Shown here: in pieces, positions 45,781-55,476 of the stretch
How positions within the stretch are numbered: position 1 is the first letter of the stretch
Layout of the letters: each line of letters starts with the position of its first letter
Assembly (NCBI GenBank): GCA_028290705.1
Contig: JAQGJH010000115.1
Coordinates: 1 to 64,000, forward strand
Direction: 5' to 3'
From: Hyphomicrobiales bacterium
Lineage (GTDB): Bacteria > Pseudomonadota > Alphaproteobacteria > Rhizobiales > Beijerinckiaceae
DNA length: 64,000 nucleotides
The notes under the pieces: generated by a model
What the model saw: only the letters and a program-made list of their open reading frames with translations
The model's database searches: none
Told to the model about the DNA's origin: nothing
Program-made: the position numbers and the translations under genes

Positions 45781-46869
45781 TCAACGCGGCCGCAGGAGAT
45801 CTGTCGTGATCCTCTGCCATTTCTTCTCGTCGTCGGGGGTGAAGTTCGTGGCGATGATCTTGTTTGCGCCAAACCGCTTCACAGCATCGGCCGGATTGGG
45901 GAGCACGTCGGCGCGCACCGGCAGTCGGCCCGCGATCGTGAGAAGCGTCTGCGCTTCCTTGCTGAGCAGGAAATTGGCCGCCAGAAGCGCCGTCTTGGGA
46001 TGGGGAGCCCGCACATTGATACCCGCCTGGCCGAAAAAGAGCGCGATCGGCTGCAGCGCCCAATAGTCCGTCTCGCCGCCCTTGAGCATAACGTTGATGG
46101 TGAGGTTGGTATAATTGTTCAGCGCAACCCAGTACTCGCCGAGGCCGACCGACCGCGCCAGCGCGAGATGCCCGTCGACGACGGTAGGCTTCAGGTTGGT
46201 GACGATCTCGCCGATGATCTGGCGCGCGCGCTGTTCGCCGTAATGCTCGAACATCGCATAGACCCACTGGCTGTCGTTGCCGTCGATCGCAACCTTGCCC
46301 GCCCAGTCCTTGCGACTGGCGAATTCCTCAAATGTCTTCGGCAGAAAAGCCTTGTCGACGAACTTCGTGTTGTAGGCCGGCGTATTATAATTGGCGTAGA
46401 CGCCACACCACTTGCCCTTGGGATCCACCGCATCCTTCATGACGTTCTTGGCTTCGGGCAAATCCAATGGCGCCAGAAACTCGGACGGCAATTTGCTGAC
46501 GGCCGTAGTCACCACCAGGTCCCAAGCCCGCTGCTGGGCCCGCGCCTCGAGCACGATCCGGCTCATCAAGCCGGTATCGGACGAGCGGACGTATCTGACC
46601 ACGATGCCGGTCGCCGCCTCGAATTCCTTCCAGAGCGGCAGCGCCTCCTGCTCGTTCATCGACCCGTAGATGATGATCTCGCCGCGTTCGGCCTTGGCCG
46701 ACGCAATGGTCGCCGGGGTGGCCCAGGACACGCTCTTTGGCGCGGCACGTACACCATTCGCCTCCTGGGCGAGTGCGCCGAACCCCGAGAACCCGAACGA
46801 AGCGGGCACGGAGGCTCCCGCAAGACTCGCGGCCCCTGCCCGCAGGATGTCCCGACGCCTCCAGCCCAT
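45781..46869 (-). CDS. Iron(III)-type ABC transporter substrate-binding protein, Tat signal
   Basis: RRRDILRAGAASLAGA twin-arginine leader; IIYGSMNEQEALPLWKEFEAATGIVVRYVR. Confidence 0.88.
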   Translation of the reverse strand: MGWRRRDILRAGAASLAGASVPASFGFSGFGALAQEANGVRAAPKSVSWATPATIASAKAERGEIIIYGSMNEQEALPLWKEFEAATGIVVRYVRSSDTGLMSRIVLEARAQQRAWDLVVTTAVSKLPSEFLAPLDLPEAKNVMKDAVDPKGKWCGVYANYNTPAYNTKFVDKAFLPKTFEEFASRKDWAGKVAIDGNDSQWVYAMFEHYGEQRARQIIGEIVTNLKPTVVDGHLALARSVGLGEYWVALNNYTNLTINVMLKGGETDYWALQPIALFFGQAGINVRAPHPKTALLAANFLLSKEAQTLLTIAGRLPVRADVLPNPADAVKRFGANKIIATNFTPDDEKKWQRITTDLLRPR

Positions 46870-47000
46870 ACGCCCCTCCCTCGCGGTCGCTCTTCGCGCC
46901 GGAGAACCGGTCGTCATCGGCGACATTCGATGCCGCTACTATGGAGCGCTCCCGCGCAGGAAGGCAAGCCCGCCCTCTCGGGTCCCGAAACAACCGCCAG

Positions 47001-47039
47001 AAAAGCAGAAAGGCGTCCCCCGCCGAAACGGGGAACGCC
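47001..47039 (-). terminator. Rho-independent terminator of the PRC-barrel gene
   Basis: Reverse strand GGCGTTCCCCG TTTCGG CGGGGGACGCC TTTCTGCTTTT. Confidence 0.8.
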
Positions 47040-47065
47040 AGCCGTACCGGAATCGACGTCAGATG

Positions 47066-47704
47066 TTAGCGGCTGGTGGCCGGGGCCGTGCCGGAAGCAT
47101 TCGGAGCACGGGTCTCGACGTCGGAAGCATATTTGAACTCCGGCGCGTTCTGCAGATCCTGCTTGCTCATGCGAACCATGGCGCGCTCCGGGTAGTCCAC
47201 CATGCCGGTGCGGGCGCCGGTCGCAGCCGTCGTTTCACGAGCAGCCCCCGTCGTCGCCGGCGCATTGGCCGAATTCGTCGTGGTCGCGGCCATACCGCCG
47301 GTGCGGTTGGCGTCGGTCGGAGCGGTCGTGCTCGAGGTCATCGAACCGGCATTGTCGCCACGGGTCCACTCGACCATGTCATAGGGAACCGCCACGTCCT
47401 TCTGGCCGAGCCCCAGGAAGCCGCCCACGCCGATGACGATCGCCTTCACGGAACCCGAGCGGTCGACGATGACCTCGTTGATGTCGCCGATCTTGGCGTT
47501 GTCGGTGCCGTAGACGTCGACGCCCACCAGCTTCGAGCCACGCCATTCGTTGGCCGACATCTGCGTCATGAACTTTCCGCCGGCAGGCGCCGGCACGGAC
47601 GCGGTCGCATTGGGGGTCGCGGGGGCCGTTGTCGTCTGCGCCATGACGGGCGAAGCCATGAGGGCGGTGCCCAGAAGGGCGGCGGCGGTGATCTGTTTCA
47701 GCAT
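47066..47704 (-). CDS. PRC-barrel domain protein, secreted
   Basis: Signal peptide; WRGSKLVGVDVYGTDNAKIGDINEVIVDRSGSVKAIVIGVGGFLGLGQKDVAVPYD. Confidence 0.9.
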   Translation of the reverse strand: MLKQITAAALLGTALMASPVMAQTTTAPATPNATASVPAPAGGKFMTQMSANEWRGSKLVGVDVYGTDNAKIGDINEVIVDRSGSVKAIVIGVGGFLGLGQKDVAVPYDMVEWTRGDNAGSMTSSTTAPTDANRTGGMAATTTNSANAPATTGAARETTAATGARTGMVDYPERAMVRMSKQDLQNAPEFKYASDVETRAPNASGTAPATSR

Positions 47705-47729
47705 GTTGGTCTCCTGTGTCGATTGTGCC

Positions 47730-47755
47730 GGAACGGCGTACGACCGATAACGGTT
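47730..47755 (+). promoter_or_regulatory. Candidate EcfG-type promoter GGAAC-N17-GGTT upstream of the YihY gene
   Basis: GGAAC ggcgtacgaccgataac GGTT. Confidence 0.45.
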
Positions 47756-47829
47756 AGGGTCCCGTTGGGTTCGATTCGATCGCAGATAAGATCGATCCGA
47801 TCTGGGAACGCGCGGTCGAAGGCTCGGGC

Positions 47830-48780
47830 ATGATGAATGGAACGCGACAAACGGCGGATGGTTCGGCACGCAGGCGCGGATATCGGCTCAGGGCTTACGC
47901 AATCGTCATGCGCGTGTCCGACGACAACATCATGCTGGTTGCAGCTGGCGTGGCCTTTTACGCCATGCTGGCAATCTTTCCGGCGCTCGCGGCATTGATC
48001 TCGATCTACGGCCTGTTTCTGAATCCCGCGCGCATTCAGGCGCAGGTGGAAAGCTTTGCCGCACTGCTGCCGCCGGAAGCCATGAAGCTCCTCGTCGATG
48101 CATTGCAAAGTTTTGCGGAGAACAGCGCCAACAAGCTCAACACGGCGTTCCTCATCGGCCTCGCGCTGGCGCTCTGGTCGGCAAAAGCCGGCATGTCGTC
48201 ACTGATGGCCGGCCTGGCGATCGCGCACCGTCGTCCCGATCAACGCAGCTTCCTCATGCAGCAATTCGTAGCGCTGGGATTGACGTTTGCCGCGATCCTT
48301 TTTGCGATCCTCGCGCTCAGCATGATCGCGATCCTTCCCGTTGTTCTCGCCTACATTCCGATGGACGATCGTTTGCGGAGCTGGATGAATTTTGCGCGCT
48401 GGCCGCTCCTCGCCACGATGGTGAGTTTCGGCATCGCGCTGCTGTATCGATTTGGATATTGGAAAAAAGGTCGCCGCTGGCGCTGGATGACCTGGGGTGC
48501 TGCGACCGCCACGATCCTCTGGATTGCTGGGTCGCTGGGACTGTCGTTCTACGTTTCGAATTTCGGCGCCTATGACAAGACGTATGGCTCGCTGGCAGCC
48601 GTCGTGGTGCTGCTTCTCTGGTTCTGGGTGACGGCCCTCGTCGTCCTGGTCGGCGCCGAAATCGACGCAGACGCTTCGGATGACCCGGTGGCCTCGGCGC
48701 AGCTTCCCGCCGCCGAAGGCACGCCCGTCATGTCAGCCGAAACGGCCCACGCCCAGGTCACGGGCCGCGCTTCGACCTGA
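47830..48780 (+). CDS. YihY/BrkB family membrane protein
   Basis: MLVAAGVAFYAMLAIFPALAALISIYGLFLNP; AYDKTYGSLAAVVVLLLWFWVTALVVLVGAEID. Confidence 0.93.
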   Translation: MMNGTRQTADGSARRRGYRLRAYAIVMRVSDDNIMLVAAGVAFYAMLAIFPALAALISIYGLFLNPARIQAQVESFAALLPPEAMKLLVDALQSFAENSANKLNTAFLIGLALALWSAKAGMSSLMAGLAIAHRRPDQRSFLMQQFVALGLTFAAILFAILALSMIAILPVVLAYIPMDDRLRSWMNFARWPLLATMVSFGIALLYRFGYWKKGRRWRWMTWGAATATILWIAGSLGLSFYVSNFGAYDKTYGSLAAVVVLLLWFWVTALVVLVGAEIDADASDDPVASAQLPAAEGTPVMSAETAHAQVTGRAST

Positions 48781-48793
48781 CGTCACGCGTCCG

Positions 48794-51148
48794 TCAGCGG
48801 CCGCTGCGCCGGCTGTCCGGCTTCCCGGTTTGTTCGGGGCTCTGCATCCCGGCGCGCCGCAAGGCGTCAGCCAGCAAACCGCCCGCAGACGAAGCCGGCC
48901 GCGCCGTCGGAACTGGCGACTTCGGCATGCGCACCGGCGGTGTGGCGCTCCGGCCGCGCGGGACGGACTCGGAAGCATTCTGATCGAGCCGCATCGTCAG
49001 GGCGATCCGCTTGCGCGCTGCATCGACCTCCAGCACTTTCACCCGCACCACGTCCCCGGGCTTCGCCACCTCGCGCGGATCCTTCACGAAGGTGCTGGAC
49101 ATGGCCGAGATATGGACGAGCCCGTCCTGATGCACGCCGATGTCGACGAACGCCCCGAAGGCCGCGACATTGGTGACGACGCCTTCCAGCATCATGCCCG
49201 GCGCGAGATCCGAGATTTTCTCCACGCCGTCCTGGAAGGATGCTGTCTTGAAGCTCGGCCGCGGATCGCGTCCGGGTTTTTCCAACTCTTTCAGGATATC
49301 GGTCACCGTCGGAAGCCCAAAATGCTCGTCGGTGAACTGGCTCGGTTTCAGCGCGCGTAACGAGGCAGCATTGCCGATCAGAACCTTGATGTCGCTCTTC
49401 GTCGCCTCGATGATCCTCCGCACGACGGGGTAGGCTTCGGGATGTACGCTCGATTGATCGAGCGGATCCTCGCCATCGCGGATGCGCAGGAAGCCGGCGC
49501 TGAGTTCGAATGCCTTGGCGCCAAGCCGTGGCACGTTCTTGAGCGCCGTCCGGCTTCGAAAGGGCCCATTCTGATCCCGGTGGAGCACGATGTTCTGCGC
49601 AAGGCTTTCGCTCAGCCCGGAGACCCTCGCCAACAAGGGAGCCGACGCCGTGTTCACGTCCACTCCCACCGCATTCACGCAATCTTCCACGACAGCATCG
49701 AGAGAGCGGGACAGCTTGGCCTCGCTCAGGTCATGCTGGTACTGACCGACGCCGATCGACTTCGGATCGATTTTGACGAGTTCAGCGAGCGGATCCTGCA
49801 GACGTCGAGCGATCGACACGGCGCCGCGGATCGAGACATCGAGATCGGGCAGTTCCGCCGAGGCAAAGGCGGAGGCCGAATAAACCGAAGCGCCCGCCTC
49901 CGAAACCATCACCTTGGTGAGTTTGAGATCCGCCGCCAGCTTCAGCAGATCGGCCGCCAGGCGGTCGGTCTCGCGTGACGCCGTGCCGTTGCCGATCGCG
50001 ATCAATTCGACCGAGTGCTTGCGGCACAGGTTGCCGAGGATGGCCAACGACTCGTCCCACCGTCTTTGCGGCTCGTGAGGATAGATGGTCGATGTCGCCA
50101 CGACCTTGCCGGTCGCGTCCACGACCGCCACCTTGACGCCCGTTCGGAAGCCGGGGTCGAGGCCGAGCGTCGCCCGCGCGCCGGCCGGCGCGGCGAGGAG
50201 CAGATCGCGCAGGTTGCCGGCGAAAACCTTGACGCCTTCGTCCTCCGCCTTCTGCCAGAGCCTCACGCGCAGATCGACCGCGAGACTCGATTCCATGCGC
50301 GTCCGCCAGGCCCAGCGCACGACGTCGGAAAGCCACTTGTCGGCCGCCCGGCCGAGCGCCGCTACCCCGACGCGTGCCGCGATCCTGTTTTCATACAGAC
50401 CCGGCGTTCCAGGCGGAGGAGCCTCCGGTTCGGCATCCAGTTTCAGGTCGAGAACCTCTTCCTTCTCGCCTCTGAACAAAGCCAGGATTCGATGGGACGG
50501 GAGTTTTGCCAAAGGCTCGGAGAAATCGAAATAGTCCGCAAACTTCGCGCCTTCGACTTCCTTCCCGGCCCGCACGCAGGAGCGCAGAATTCCCTGCGAC
50601 CAGAACGTTTCGCGCAACCTGCCAATCAGTTCCGCATCTTCCGAGAAGCGCTCCACCAGAATGGAACGCGCGCCATCCAGCGCCTGCTCGATCGTGTCAA
50701 TGCCCTTCTCGGCATCCTTGAATGCTTCTGCGACGAGGCGCGGTTCGAGCGTCGGGTCCGCCAGAAGGTTGAGCGCCAGCGGTTCCAGCCCTGCCTCTCG
50801 GGCAATCTGGGCCTTGGTCCGGCGCTTGGGCTTGTAGGGCAGATAAATGTCTTCCAGCCGGGCTTTCGTCTCGGCGGCATTGATCGTCGCCAGGAGACCG
50901 TCGTCGAGCTTGCCCTGCTCGCGAATGCTCTCCACGACGGCCTTTCGACGATCTTCGAGCTCTCGCAGATAGCGCAGGCGCTCATCCAGCGTTCGCAACT
51001 GCGTATCGTCCAGCGTGCCCGTGACCTCCTTGCGGTAGCGGGCAATGAACGGAACGGTCGCGCCCGAATCGATGAGATCCACGGCCGCCCCGACCTGCCA
51101 TTCCTCAACGCTCAGTTCACGAGCCAGACGCTGGTTGATCGAAATCAT
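48794..51148 (-). CDS. tex: Tex-family transcription accessory protein (S1 RNA-binding)
   Basis: [49 protein letters not shown]-terminal S1 domain [22 protein letters not shown]. Confidence 0.96.
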   Translation of the reverse strand: MISINQRLARELSVEEWQVGAAVDLIDSGATVPFIARYRKEVTGTLDDTQLRTLDERLRYLRELEDRRKAVVESIREQGKLDDGLLATINAAETKARLEDIYLPYKPKRRTKAQIAREAGLEPLALNLLADPTLEPRLVAEAFKDAEKGIDTIEQALDGARSILVERFSEDAELIGRLRETFWSQGILRSCVRAGKEVEGAKFADYFDFSEPLAKLPSHRILALFRGEKEEVLDLKLDAEPEAPPPGTPGLYENRIAARVGVAALGRAADKWLSDVVRWAWRTRMESSLAVDLRVRLWQKAEDEGVKVFAGNLRDLLLAAPAGARATLGLDPGFRTGVKVAVVDATGKVVATSTIYPHEPQRRWDESLAILGNLCRKHSVELIAIGNGTASRETDRLAADLLKLAADLKLTKVMVSEAGASVYSASAFASAELPDLDVSIRGAVSIARRLQDPLAELVKIDPKSIGVGQYQHDLSEAKLSRSLDAVVEDCVNAVGVDVNTASAPLLARVSGLSESLAQNIVLHRDQNGPFRSRTALKNVPRLGAKAFELSAGFLRIRDGEDPLDQSSVHPEAYPVVRRIIEATKSDIKVLIGNAASLRALKPSQFTDEHFGLPTVTDILKELEKPGRDPRPSFKTASFQDGVEKISDLAPGMMLEGVVTNVAAFGAFVDIGVHQDGLVHISAMSSTFVKDPREVAKPGDVVRVKVLEVDAARKRIALTMRLDQNASESVPRGRSATPPVRMPKSPVPTARPASSAGGLLADALRRAGMQSPEQTGKPDSRRSGR

Positions 51149-51258
51149 GCATTCATCCTGCGAATCAAGGGAGGCAACCTGACTATTGCCGGCGACCCGC
51201 GGGGTCAAAGGGAGCGCTGGGCGGTTGTGGGTAACTCGCCAGCGCGAATCAGCCGCCT

Positions 51259-51284
51259 GGAACCAAATCGCGCCCTCACGCGTT
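51259..51284 (+). promoter_or_regulatory. EcfG-type promoter, exact GGAAC-N17-CGTT
   Basis: GGAAC caaatcgcgccctcacg CGTT, 36 nt ahead of the ATG at 51321. Confidence 0.65.
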
Positions 51285-51320
51285 ATCTCTGAGTACAGTC
51301 AAGCTCAAACAAGGAACCAG

Positions 51321-51467
51321 ATGACGTTTGAAATGAAGAATAACGAGCATGAAGCGCATTGCGACGAGGCTTTGGAGAACCAGGTCGAAGTCAAGGATGA
51401 GCGCGAGATCCACGGCGGTTTGACCCGTGAGGAACTCCGCGCCATCGTCGTAGAGATGATCGGCTGA
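51321..51467 (+). CDS. 48-aa acidic small protein MTFEMKNNEHEAHCDEALENQVEVKDEREIHGGLTREELRAIVVEMIG
   Basis: In-frame ATG directly downstream of the exact EcfG-type promoter; AAGGA about 6 nt upstream. Confidence 0.65.
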   Translation: MTFEMKNNEHEAHCDEALENQVEVKDEREIHGGLTREELRAIVVEMIG

Positions 51468-51535
51468 TCGATGATCTTAGCTGTCGATTTCTTCTCATTT
51501 TCCGCGGCGAGAGCGTAGCCCGACACCCGACGGGC

Positions 51536-53713
51536 TCAACTCCCGCGACCTTCGCTGGCCAAGGCCGGCGCAACCATTGCAATCACGTTTCCTGAACCTG
51601 AAACGCTCGGCCGTTCCGACAAGGCTTTGCGGACAGTCAAAGCCAAGATATCCGGACGATATGGCTTGGGCACAAGAACGAAGCCGTCCGCCAGAACCTT
51701 GGCGGCCGCCTCACTGTAGCCCGTGGCCAGGACGATGAGCACGCCGGGGCGGCGCTCTCTCACGGCACGCGCGAGATCCAGCCCGTCCATCGTGCCTGGC
51801 ATGACCAAGTCCGAAAACACGAGTTCGATCGAAGCGTCGGAAATGATGATCTGCAGCGCCTGATCGGCCTGCGAGGCCTCCACCACGTCATGCCCCTCCT
51901 CGGCCAGGATCGACGCGGCGAGTTCCCGGACTTGCGGATTGTCCTCGACGAGAAGGATCCGGGCCGGTCGGCGCTCGCTTGCGACCTCCACCGAAACGGG
52001 AGAGGCTTCAGCCACGACCTCACCGGAGGCGCGTGGGAGCAGGAGCGACACGGTCGTGCCCCGCCCAACCTCGCTGGAAATGTCGACAGCCCCGCCTGAC
52101 TGATGAATGAAGCCGGTCACCTGCGACAAGCCGAGGCCCGTTCCGCGACCGATCTCTTTCGTCGTGAAGAATGGCTCGAACGCACGTTCGAGCACCTCCG
52201 GCTGCATGCCCGACCCGGTGTCCGAGACCGAGATGGCGACGCCAGGCCCCTCGCCCAGAGCGCTGTTGACTGTTCGAACGACGAATGAGCCTCCGCGGGG
52301 CATGGCATCTCGTGCATTCACCGCAAGGTTGATCAGCGCGGTCTGCAGCTGAACCGGGTCCACTTCAACGGGCCAGATCTTGTCGGCCAGATCCAGTTCG
52401 AACTTGATGTCCCCGCGCAGCGACTGGATGATCATGTCAGTCATGCCCGCAATGAGCATGTTCACATCCAGGATTTCCGGGCGGAGATTTTGCCGGCGGC
52501 CAAAAGCCAGCAATTGCTGGGTCAGACGCCGACCCTGCTCGACCGCGTGCATGCCATTGTCGATAAGTCGGGGACGGCGATCTTCCTTTGCGCGTCTGAG
52601 AAGATCGAGATTCCCCATGACGACGGTCAGAAGATTGTTGAAGTCATGCGCGATGCCGCCGGTGAGCTGACCAAGCGCCTCCATGCGTTGGGCGGTCACC
52701 AGCTTCGCCTCGGTTTGCTTGTGTCGCTGCGTCTCCTCCAGAAGGTTCTGCACGGCCTGCTGGGCGCCTCGCGTCCGCGAAAGCGCCAGATAGGTCATGG
52801 ACCCGAGTCCCAGCATGGCCGCGAGGGCGAAAGCCGCAAACAGCGCCATCTGCTCCCACCAGCGCGCCAAAACGGCTTTGGTGCCGACCGCGAACATGAC
52901 ATAGACCGGGGCATCATTCAGCTTCCGGTACGACACCAGGCGCTGAACTTTGTCGATCGTCGAGATGCCCACGTAGGTTCCGGACGGAGCCTTCGCGGCC
53001 GCTTCAGCGAACATCGAGCTGGCGCGCTGCTCTGTCGTCTGCTCAGCGGTGTGTGCGTCACGCACGATGAAGATGCCGTCATGCCTGATCAGCCCCGCGG
53101 AGTAATTGAGATCGGGCGCGGCATTGGCGAAACGCTGCCGGAAGAATTCCGGAGAGCTCGACACGACGATGGCGCCGCGCAACTCACCTCCCGCGCCCAG
53201 CAGAGGGCGAGAAACATTGATCAGAGTCCGGCCGGAAGAGCGTGCCTGGGAGGGTTGGCTGATGAACAATCCCCGTTCGCCACTCTTGAAAGCTTCGAGG
53301 AAATCTGGAGATTCCAGGGCTTGAAATCCGGTCGGGAAACGCAGGCTCGAGTTCAGCGGAACGCCATTGACGTCGACGACCCACAGCGATCCCAACTGTG
53401 CGTATGAACCGACGATGGATTTCAGTCTGTCGTGCAGGGCGGCCGACCCCTGGATCTCCCCGTCGGATAGCTGTGCTACCGAATCATCTACCCGGTCCAT
53501 GGCGAGTTCGAACGTCTCGAAAACCGTATCGAATTGCGCTCGAAGTGTTTCGGCCATCCGGGCGGAGGACGCCTTCGCATCCTCGACTGCTTGATCGTGG
53601 CTGTGCCAGGCGGCAAGAGCCAGCAACGAAGCCGGAATCAGGATGGATGCGACCAGCAGGCCCCAAAGTATTTTGACCGCGCCCTCGGTCCGTACGTGAG
53701 CCTGTGTTGGCAA
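51536..53713 (-). CDS. Membrane hybrid histidine kinase with Cache-like sensor and C-terminal receiver, probable TTG start
   Basis: TM segments flank a Cache-like extracytoplasmic region; [18 protein letters not shown]-box; [23 protein letters not shown]-terminal REC ILLVEDNPQVREL...LVFSDLVMPG. Confidence 0.9.
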   Translation of the reverse strand: MPTQAHVRTEGAVKILWGLLVASILIPASLLALAAWHSHDQAVEDAKASSARMAETLRAQFDTVFETFELAMDRVDDSVAQLSDGEIQGSAALHDRLKSIVGSYAQLGSLWVVDVNGVPLNSSLRFPTGFQALESPDFLEAFKSGERGLFISQPSQARSSGRTLINVSRPLLGAGGELRGAIVVSSSPEFFRQRFANAAPDLNYSAGLIRHDGIFIVRDAHTAEQTTEQRASSMFAEAAAKAPSGTYVGISTIDKVQRLVSYRKLNDAPVYVMFAVGTKAVLARWWEQMALFAAFALAAMLGLGSMTYLALSRTRGAQQAVQNLLEETQRHKQTEAKLVTAQRMEALGQLTGGIAHDFNNLLTVVMGNLDLLRRAKEDRRPRLIDNGMHAVEQGRRLTQQLLAFGRRQNLRPEILDVNMLIAGMTDMIIQSLRGDIKFELDLADKIWPVEVDPVQLQTALINLAVNARDAMPRGGSFVVRTVNSALGEGPGVAISVSDTGSGMQPEVLERAFEPFFTTKEIGRGTGLGLSQVTGFIHQSGGAVDISSEVGRGTTVSLLLPRASGEVVAEASPVSVEVASERRPARILLVEDNPQVRELAASILAEEGHDVVEASQADQALQIIISDASIELVFSDLVMPGTMDGLDLARAVRERRPGVLIVLATGYSEAAAKVLADGFVLVPKPYRPDILALTVRKALSERPSVSGSGNVIAMVAPALASEGRGS

Positions 53714-53755
53714 TTCGTTCCGCCCCTCGTCCGGCTTACACCCCGGGTCATGGAC

Positions 53756-53780
53756 AACGCAAGGCTCCGCCCATGGTTCC
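53756..53780 (-). promoter_or_regulatory. EcfG-type promoter, exact GGAAC-N16-CGTT, upstream of the Cache hybrid kinase
   Basis: Reverse strand GGAAC catgggcggagccttg CGTT. Confidence 0.65.
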
Positions 53781-53822
53781 ATGAGCGACCGATGATGCCA
53801 AACACCCGACACAGACGAGCCG

Positions 53823-53848
53823 GGAACCTGCCCGCCGGAAGTGAAGTT
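53823..53848 (+). promoter_or_regulatory. Candidate EcfG-type promoter GGAAC-N17-AGTT
   Basis: GGAAC ctgcccgccggaagtga AGTT, 44 nt ahead of the ATG at 53892. Confidence 0.4.
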
Positions 53849-53891
53849 GCCGCAGACCCAGCCATGCCGGCAAGCACCGAAAGGGACACGA

Positions 53892-54710
53892 ATGAGCGAC
53901 GCGACCGAGGAGGAAAGCGGACGACATGCCGCCGGCGCCCCGGAAGCCTTCGTTCCGAAGGCTTCCCCCAAACTGAACAACCCTGAAGCCGAGGGCTTCT
54001 ACGCCGTCGCTCTTGAAGAGCTCGCCCGGCTGAAGCTCCCGTTTCTCCTCGCCGGCACATACGCCGTATCGGCTTATACCGGGATCGTCCGGCAGACCAA
54101 GGATCTGGATATCTTCTGCAAGGCGGGCGACTTCACCCGGATCCTGGCCCATTTCCAATCGCTGGGCTACGCCATCGAGATCGAAGACGAACGCTGGCTC
54201 GGAAAGGTCTACAAGGGACAGCACTTCTTCGACGTCATTTTCGCGTCTTCGAATTCCACCATGCCGGTGGGTGACGCATGGTTCGAGGACGCACGGGAGA
54301 TCGAGATCTTCGGCCAGCCCGCCCGTATTCTCGGACCAACCGAACTCATCTGGTCGAAGTGTTTCATCCAGCTCCGGCATCGCTACGACGGCGCCGACGT
54401 CGCCCACACGATCTTGCGCGCGCATGACCAGATCGACTGGCACAAGCTGCTGGCCTACATGGAAGTCCATTGGGAGGTGCTCCTGATGCACCTCCTCAAC
54501 TTCCGCTGGATCTACCCGACCGAGCGCGAACACATTCCTCGCTGGCTCATGGACGATCTGCTCGACAGGTTGAGCAAGCAGCGGGAACTGCCACCCCCAC
54601 AGATGAAGGTGTGCCGCGGTCGCATGTTCTCGCGCATCGATTTCGAGATTGACGTGAAGGAATGGGGTTTTGCCGATGTCGGAGGCGAGGGAGACTGGCG
54701 CAATGACTGA
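53892..54710 (+). CDS. Nucleotidyltransferase-fold protein
   Basis: LPFLLAGTYAVSAYTGIVRQTKDLDIFCK (G-[G/S]-like loop with DxD). Confidence 0.75.
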   Translation: MSDATEEESGRHAAGAPEAFVPKASPKLNNPEAEGFYAVALEELARLKLPFLLAGTYAVSAYTGIVRQTKDLDIFCKAGDFTRILAHFQSLGYAIEIEDERWLGKVYKGQHFFDVIFASSNSTMPVGDAWFEDAREIEIFGQPARILGPTELIWSKCFIQLRHRYDGADVAHTILRAHDQIDWHKLLAYMEVHWEVLLMHLLNFRWIYPTEREHIPRWLMDDLLDRLSKQRELPPPQMKVCRGRMFSRIDFEIDVKEWGFADVGGEGDWRND

Positions 54711-55440
54711 TACGCAGCCACAAAATGCTAACGAACCGGTGGTCATTGCCGCCATAGGCGATCTTCACGTCAAGGAAACGTCCGTTGCCCCTTACCGCGA
54801 ATTGTTCGCGGAAATGTCCAAGGCTGCGAAGATCATCGTGTTGACGGGCGATCTGACCGATCTCGGAACCGTCCGGGAGGCTGAGATTCTCGCCGAAGAC
54901 CTCAAGGCTTGCACCGTTCCCGTCGTGGCCGTCCTGGGCAATCACGACTACGAGTCCGACCAGGTCGACGACGTCAAGGCGATCTTCCGCAAGGCCGGCG
55001 TCACTCTGCTGGATGGCGACGCCTGCGAAATCGATGGCGTCGGATTTGTCGGGCTGAAGGGCTTTGCTGGCGGCTTTGGAACGCGCATGCTTGGCTCGTT
55101 CGGCGAGCCGGCGATCAAGCAGTTCGTGGGCGAGGCTACCCGCGAGGCCATGCGGCTCGAAATCGCCATGCGCTCCGTCAGAAAAGGCCGGACCTTCGTG
55201 GTTCTACACTATGCGCCCATCGCCGAAACGGTCGAAGGAGAGCCACTGGAAATCTACCCGTTTCTCGGCTCATCCAGGCTGGCTGAGACGATCGACCGCT
55301 TCCAGGTGTCGGCAGTTGTTCACGGACATGCGCATCGCGGGACCTATGAAGGTCGCACGCCCGGAGGCGCGCCCGTTTACAATGTCGCGCTCAAAATTGA
55401 AAAACCGAGCGGCAAGCCCTATGCGCTCCTGACCATATGA
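54703..55440 (+). CDS. Calcineurin-like metallophosphoesterase
   Basis: AAIGDLHVKE, LTGDLTDLG, VLGNHDYE, GHAHRG metal-binding motifs; start overlaps the upstream stop (ATGACTGA). Confidence 0.92.
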   Translation: MTDTQPQNANEPVVIAAIGDLHVKETSVAPYRELFAEMSKAAKIIVLTGDLTDLGTVREAEILAEDLKACTVPVVAVLGNHDYESDQVDDVKAIFRKAGVTLLDGDACEIDGVGFVGLKGFAGGFGTRMLGSFGEPAIKQFVGEATREAMRLEIAMRSVRKGRTFVVLHYAPIAETVEGEPLEIYPFLGSSRLAETIDRFQVSAVVHGHAHRGTYEGRTPGGAPVYNVALKIEKPSGKPYALLTI

Positions 55441-55470
55441 AAAAAGACGCGCGGCGAGACACCGCGCGTC
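55441..55470 (-). terminator. Rho-independent terminator of glgX
   Basis: Reverse strand GACGCGCGG TGTCTCG CCGCGCGTC TTTTT. Confidence 0.85.
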
Positions 55471-55476
55471 CTGAGA

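Noticed and set aside
51321-51467. NepR anti-sigma factor identity for the 48-aa protein
   Set aside because: Small size and the upstream EcfG-type promoter are suggestive, but the sequence lacks the helical core I associate with NepR
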